From an uncultured Variovorax sp. (GTDB lineage Bacteria; Pseudomonadota; Gammaproteobacteria; Burkholderiales; Burkholderiaceae): DNA of 10,240 bases. Positions 8,004-10,240 of this stretch are shown in pieces. Where the stretch lies: the NCBI GenBank assembly GCA_946478645.1, contig CAMLCW010000181.1, positions 1 to 10,240 of the forward strand. The letters are read 5' to 3'. Numbering within the stretch: the stretch's first letter is position 1; every line of letters begins with the position of its first letter. The position numbers were made by a program, and so were the translations under genes. Under the pieces are notes generated by a model. The model did not search any database. It was not told the DNA's origin and worked only from the letters and a program-made list of their open reading frames with translations.

Positions 8004-8644
8004 CAGGCAGAGCGGTAGAGGTGGTGTTGGTCAATATAGCGTGCAACGGCGGGCGGAACCAGCGAGGAAATGTCCTCGCCGAGCGCGGCTCGCCGCCGGA
8101 TGTCGGTGGCACTGGTGTCCATGGCGGGCAATTCGAGCGCCTCGAAGCGCGCACCGGCCGGCAGGCCTGGCAGCATCTTCGGGTCGAAACGGGCGGTGTT
8201 GCCCGCCGACAATGCGCGATACGCTACAGAAACAATAGCAATGCCGAGTATAGCCTGCCAGCCGTGCCAGGTCGGCAGCGCATGGGCCTGGTCGGCGCCC
8301 ATGATCAGCACCAGCTGCGCGCCGGGTTGCTCCTGTTGCAACTCATGCAGGGTGTCGAGCGTGTAGGTGGGGCCGTCGCGCAGCACTTCGCGGCTGTCGA
8401 CCACCACGGTGCCCTTCCATCCCGAGAAGGCCAGTTGCGCCATCGCGAGGCGGTCTTGCGCCGGTGTCAGCGCGCGCGTCTTGTGCCAGGCCTGCCCCGT
8501 CGGAATGATGTGCAGTTCGGCCAGGCCGAGCTGCGCGAGCGCGGCCTCGGCCAGCGCCACATGGGCGTTGTGCGGCGGATCGAAGGCGCCGCCGAAGACG
8601 CCGATGCGCGGCGCCGTGCCTGTCGTTGTGGCGCGTGCGCTCAC
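8003..8644 (-). CDS. nadD: NadD, nicotinate-nucleotide adenylyltransferase
   Basis: Transfers AMP from ATP to nicotinate mononucleotide, the committed step of NAD synthesis; cytoplasmic. It has 213 residues, as in E. coli. The nucleotidyltransferase loop is [14 protein letters not shown] at 15-28, with alanine where the family usually has glycine in HxGH. Further matches are [42 protein letters not shown] and, near the end, [11 protein letters not shown], which corresponds to the ISSTxIR motif. The start is GTG at 8644, whose GTGA overlaps the hemF stop by four bases; no other start lies between it and the GGAFDPPH loop. Codons for about residues 131-143 (8217-8254) are unusually AT-rich (ATA, ATT, GTT, TCT, GTA), unlike the rest of the gene; see findings. 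Next to rsfS, as in many bacteria. Confidence 0.96.
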   Translation of the reverse strand: MSARATTTGTAPRIGVFGGAFDPPHNAHVALAEAALAQLGLAELHIIPTGQAWHKTRALTPAQDRLAMAQLAFSGWKGTVVVDSREVLRDGPTYTLDTLHELQQEQPGAQLVLIMGADQAHALPTWHGWQAILGIAIVSVAYRALSAGNTARFDPKMLPGLPAGARFEALELPAMDTSATDIRRRAALGEDISSLVPPAVARYIDQHHLYRSA

Positions 8645-9558
8645 AGCCAGTCGCGCCGCACGATGAAGTCGCTGTACAGCGCCGCCTCGGGGCTGCCCGG
8701 CTCGGGCTGCTGGCGGTAGGCCCAGCTCGCCAGCGGCGGCATCGACAGCAGGATCGACTCGGTGCGCCCGCCCGACTGCAGGCCGAAGTGCGTGCCGCGG
8801 TCCCACACCAGGTTGAACTCGACGTAGCGGCCGCGCCGGTAGAGCTGGAACGCGCGCTCGCGTTCGCCCCAGGGCATGGCGCGGCGGCGCGCCACGATCG
8901 GCAGGTAGGCCGGCAGGAAGGCGTTGCCGACGGCGCGCAGCAGCGCGAAGCCGTTCTCGAAGCCGCCCTCGGAAAAATCGTCGAAGAAGATGCCGCCGAC
9001 GCCGCGCTGCTCGTTGCGGTGCTTGAGAAAGAAATACTCGTCGCACCAAGCCTTGAAGCGCGGGTACTTGTCGTCGCCGAAGGCGGCGAGCGCATCGCGG
9101 CAGGCGGTGTGGAAATGCACGGCATCTTGCTCGAAGCCGTAGCAGGGCGTCAGGTCCATGCCGCCGCCAAACCAGCACACGGGCTCGCTGCCCTCGGGCA
9201 GCGCGGCCAGCATGCGCACGTTCATGTGCACGATCGGCACGTACGGATTGCGCGGATGGAACACCAGCGACACGCCCATGGCCTCGAACGGCGCGCCTGC
9301 GAGCTCGGGTCGGTTCTGCGTGGCCGATGGCGGCAGCTTCGGGCCGCGCACTTGCGAGAAGCCGCAGCCGGCGCGCTCGAACAGCTCACCGCCCTCGAGG
9401 ATGCAGGTCAGGCCGCTGCCCTGCAGTGCTTCGCCGGGGGCCTTCTGCCAGGCGTCGCGCGTGCAGCTGCCACCATCGGCGGCCTCGACCGCCGCGACGA
9501 TCTCCTGCTGCAGCTTGCGCAGGTAGTCGCCAACCGCTGCCGGATCCGTCTGCTGCAT
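8641..9558 (-). CDS. hemF: HemF, oxygen-dependent coproporphyrinogen III oxidase
   Basis: Converts coproporphyrinogen III to protoporphyrinogen IX by two oxidative decarboxylations using O2; cytoplasmic, heme pathway. It has 305 residues (E. coli 299) and is conserved throughout: [15 protein letters not shown] (56-70), [16 protein letters not shown] (100-115), [14 protein letters not shown] (129-142) and the family signature [19 protein letters not shown] (168-186) followed by VGGIFFDDF. Histidines 101, 111, 150 and 180 sit where E. coli HemF has its four conserved, metal-associated histidines (offset +5). The C-terminus [19 protein letters not shown] and [11 protein letters not shown] is also typical. 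The ATG at 9558 shares one base with the purD stop; the GTG start of nadD overlaps its own stop. Presence of this enzyme points to aerobic growth. No Shine-Dalgarno sequence is seen. Confidence 0.98.
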   Translation of the reverse strand: MQQTDPAAVGDYLRKLQQEIVAAVEAADGGSCTRDAWQKAPGEALQGSGLTCILEGGELFERAGCGFSQVRGPKLPPSATQNRPELAGAPFEAMGVSLVFHPRNPYVPIVHMNVRMLAALPEGSEPVCWFGGGMDLTPCYGFEQDAVHFHTACRDALAAFGDDKYPRFKAWCDEYFFLKHRNEQRGVGGIFFDDFSEGGFENGFALLRAVGNAFLPAYLPIVARRRAMPWGERERAFQLYRRGRYVEFNLVWDRGTHFGLQSGGRTESILLSMPPLASWAYRQQPEPGSPEAALYSDFIVRRDWL

Positions 9559-10240
9559 CAGGCCTGCGGCTGGTTGCGCGGCTGGACCGCGCGGTGGCCG
9601 ATGTCGCGGCGGTATTGCGCGCCGTCGAAGTTGATGCGCGCGGCGACTTCGTACACCCGCTGCTGCGCCTGCTTGACGCTGTCGGCCAGCACGGTCACGC
9701 ACAGCACGCGGCCGCCGCTGGTCTTGAGCTCGCCGTCCTTCAATGCCGTGCCGGCGTGGAACACCACGGCGTCGGCCGCTTCGGGCGGAATGCCGGTGAT
9801 GCGGTCGCCCTTTCGCGGCGACAACGGGTAGCCATGCGCGGCCATCACCACGCCGAGCGCCACGCGGCGGTCCCATTGCAGCTCGACCTGGTCGAGCGTG
9901 CCGTCGGTGGCATGCCAGAACACCTCGAACAGGTCGGACTTGAGCCGCATCATGATCGGCTGCGTCTCGGGGTCGCCCATGCGGCAGTTGAACTCGAGCG
10001 TCTTCGGCTGGCCGGCCGCGTCGATCATCAGGCCGGCATAGAGAAAGCCGGTGTAGGGAATGCCGTCCATTTCCATGCCGCGGATGGTCGGCAAGATGAT
10101 CTCGCGCATCGCGCGTGCATGCACTTCGGCCGTGACCACGGGCGCGGGCGAATAGGCGCCCATGCCGCCGGTGTTGGGGCCTTCGTCGTTGTCGAGCAGC
10201 CGCTTGTGGTCCTGGCTGGTGGCGAGCGCAGTGACGTTCT
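9558..10240 (-). CDS. purD: PurD, phosphoribosylamine-glycine ligase (C-terminal part, 5' end outside the window)
   Basis: GAR synthetase, the ATP-dependent ligase joining glycine to phosphoribosylamine in step two of purine synthesis. Only the last 226 residues are in the window; full-length proteins have about 420-430. The frame stays open past the first visible ATG (10163) to the window edge, and the upstream codons read [20 protein letters not shown], then [11 protein letters not shown], the conserved middle of PurD's ATP-grasp domain, so the ATG at 10163 is internal. Next come [17 protein letters not shown] and the family signature [17 protein letters not shown], with Met where Phe is common. 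The small C-terminal domain (about the last 100 residues) includes [25 protein letters not shown] and [12 protein letters not shown]. The stop shares one base with the hemF start, so purD is upstream in the same operon; the operon promoter is not in the window. Confidence 0.97.
   Translation of the reverse strand, partial: NVTALATSQDHKRLLDNDEGPNTGGMGAYSPAPVVTAEVHARAMREIILPTIRGMEMDGIPYTGFLYAGLMIDAAGQPKTLEFNCRMGDPETQPIMMRLKSDLFEVFWHATDGTLDQVELQWDRRVALGVVMAAHGYPLSPRKGDRITGIPPEAADAVVFHAGTALKDGELKTSGGRVLCVTVLADSVKQAQQRVYEVAARINFDGAQYRRDIGHRAVQPRNQPQA

Noticed and set aside
9558..10163. A separate 201-residue gene starting at the ATG at 10163
   Set aside because: The frame continues upstream to the window edge with the PurD motifs [11 protein letters not shown] and DEGPNTGG, so this is an internal methionine of purD.

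Overview
The window looks like ordinary chromosomal housekeeping DNA from an aerobic, Gram-negative betaproteobacterium, most likely Comamonadaceae (Variovorax or Acidovorax type). The grounds are the high GC content (roughly two thirds by eye), the strong third-position G/C bias, the protein sequences, an aerobic coproporphyrinogen oxidase, and outer-membrane genes (Tol-Pal, MsbA). The genus is inferred from recalled family similarity and was not tested. I found no mobile element, CRISPR array, tRNA or rRNA.

Layout. Positions 9-2625 (minus strand) hold tolB, pal and cpoB, the periplasmic and outer-membrane half of the Tol-Pal system, which keeps the envelope layers together during division. 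A divergent intergenic region of about 160 bp (2626-2786) separates tolB from msbA, a plus-strand gene (2787-4580) for the lipid A/LPS core flippase. A short convergent spacer (4581-4706) carries a small degenerate direct repeat.

Positions 4707-10240 (minus strand) hold seven tightly packed genes, transcribed purD (5' end outside the window), hemF, nadD, rsfS, rlmH, maf, rng. Four junctions overlap by 1-4 nt and the other two have gaps of only 6-7 nt. None shows a strong Shine-Dalgarno sequence, so translational coupling is likely. The group mixes purine, heme and NAD biosynthesis with ribosome and RNA functions: a ribosome silencing factor, a 23S rRNA pseudouridine methyltransferase, a house-cleaning nucleotide pyrophosphatase and RNase G.

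No new system is evident. The points most worth a second look are a 110-residue Lys/Ala/Pro-rich tail on RsfS, a local AT-rich rare-codon patch inside nadD, the rlmH-maf junction (same frame, one TGA, TTG start), the absence of tolQRA upstream of tolB with a twin-arginine-like TolB signal peptide, and the intergenic repeat between msbA and rng.
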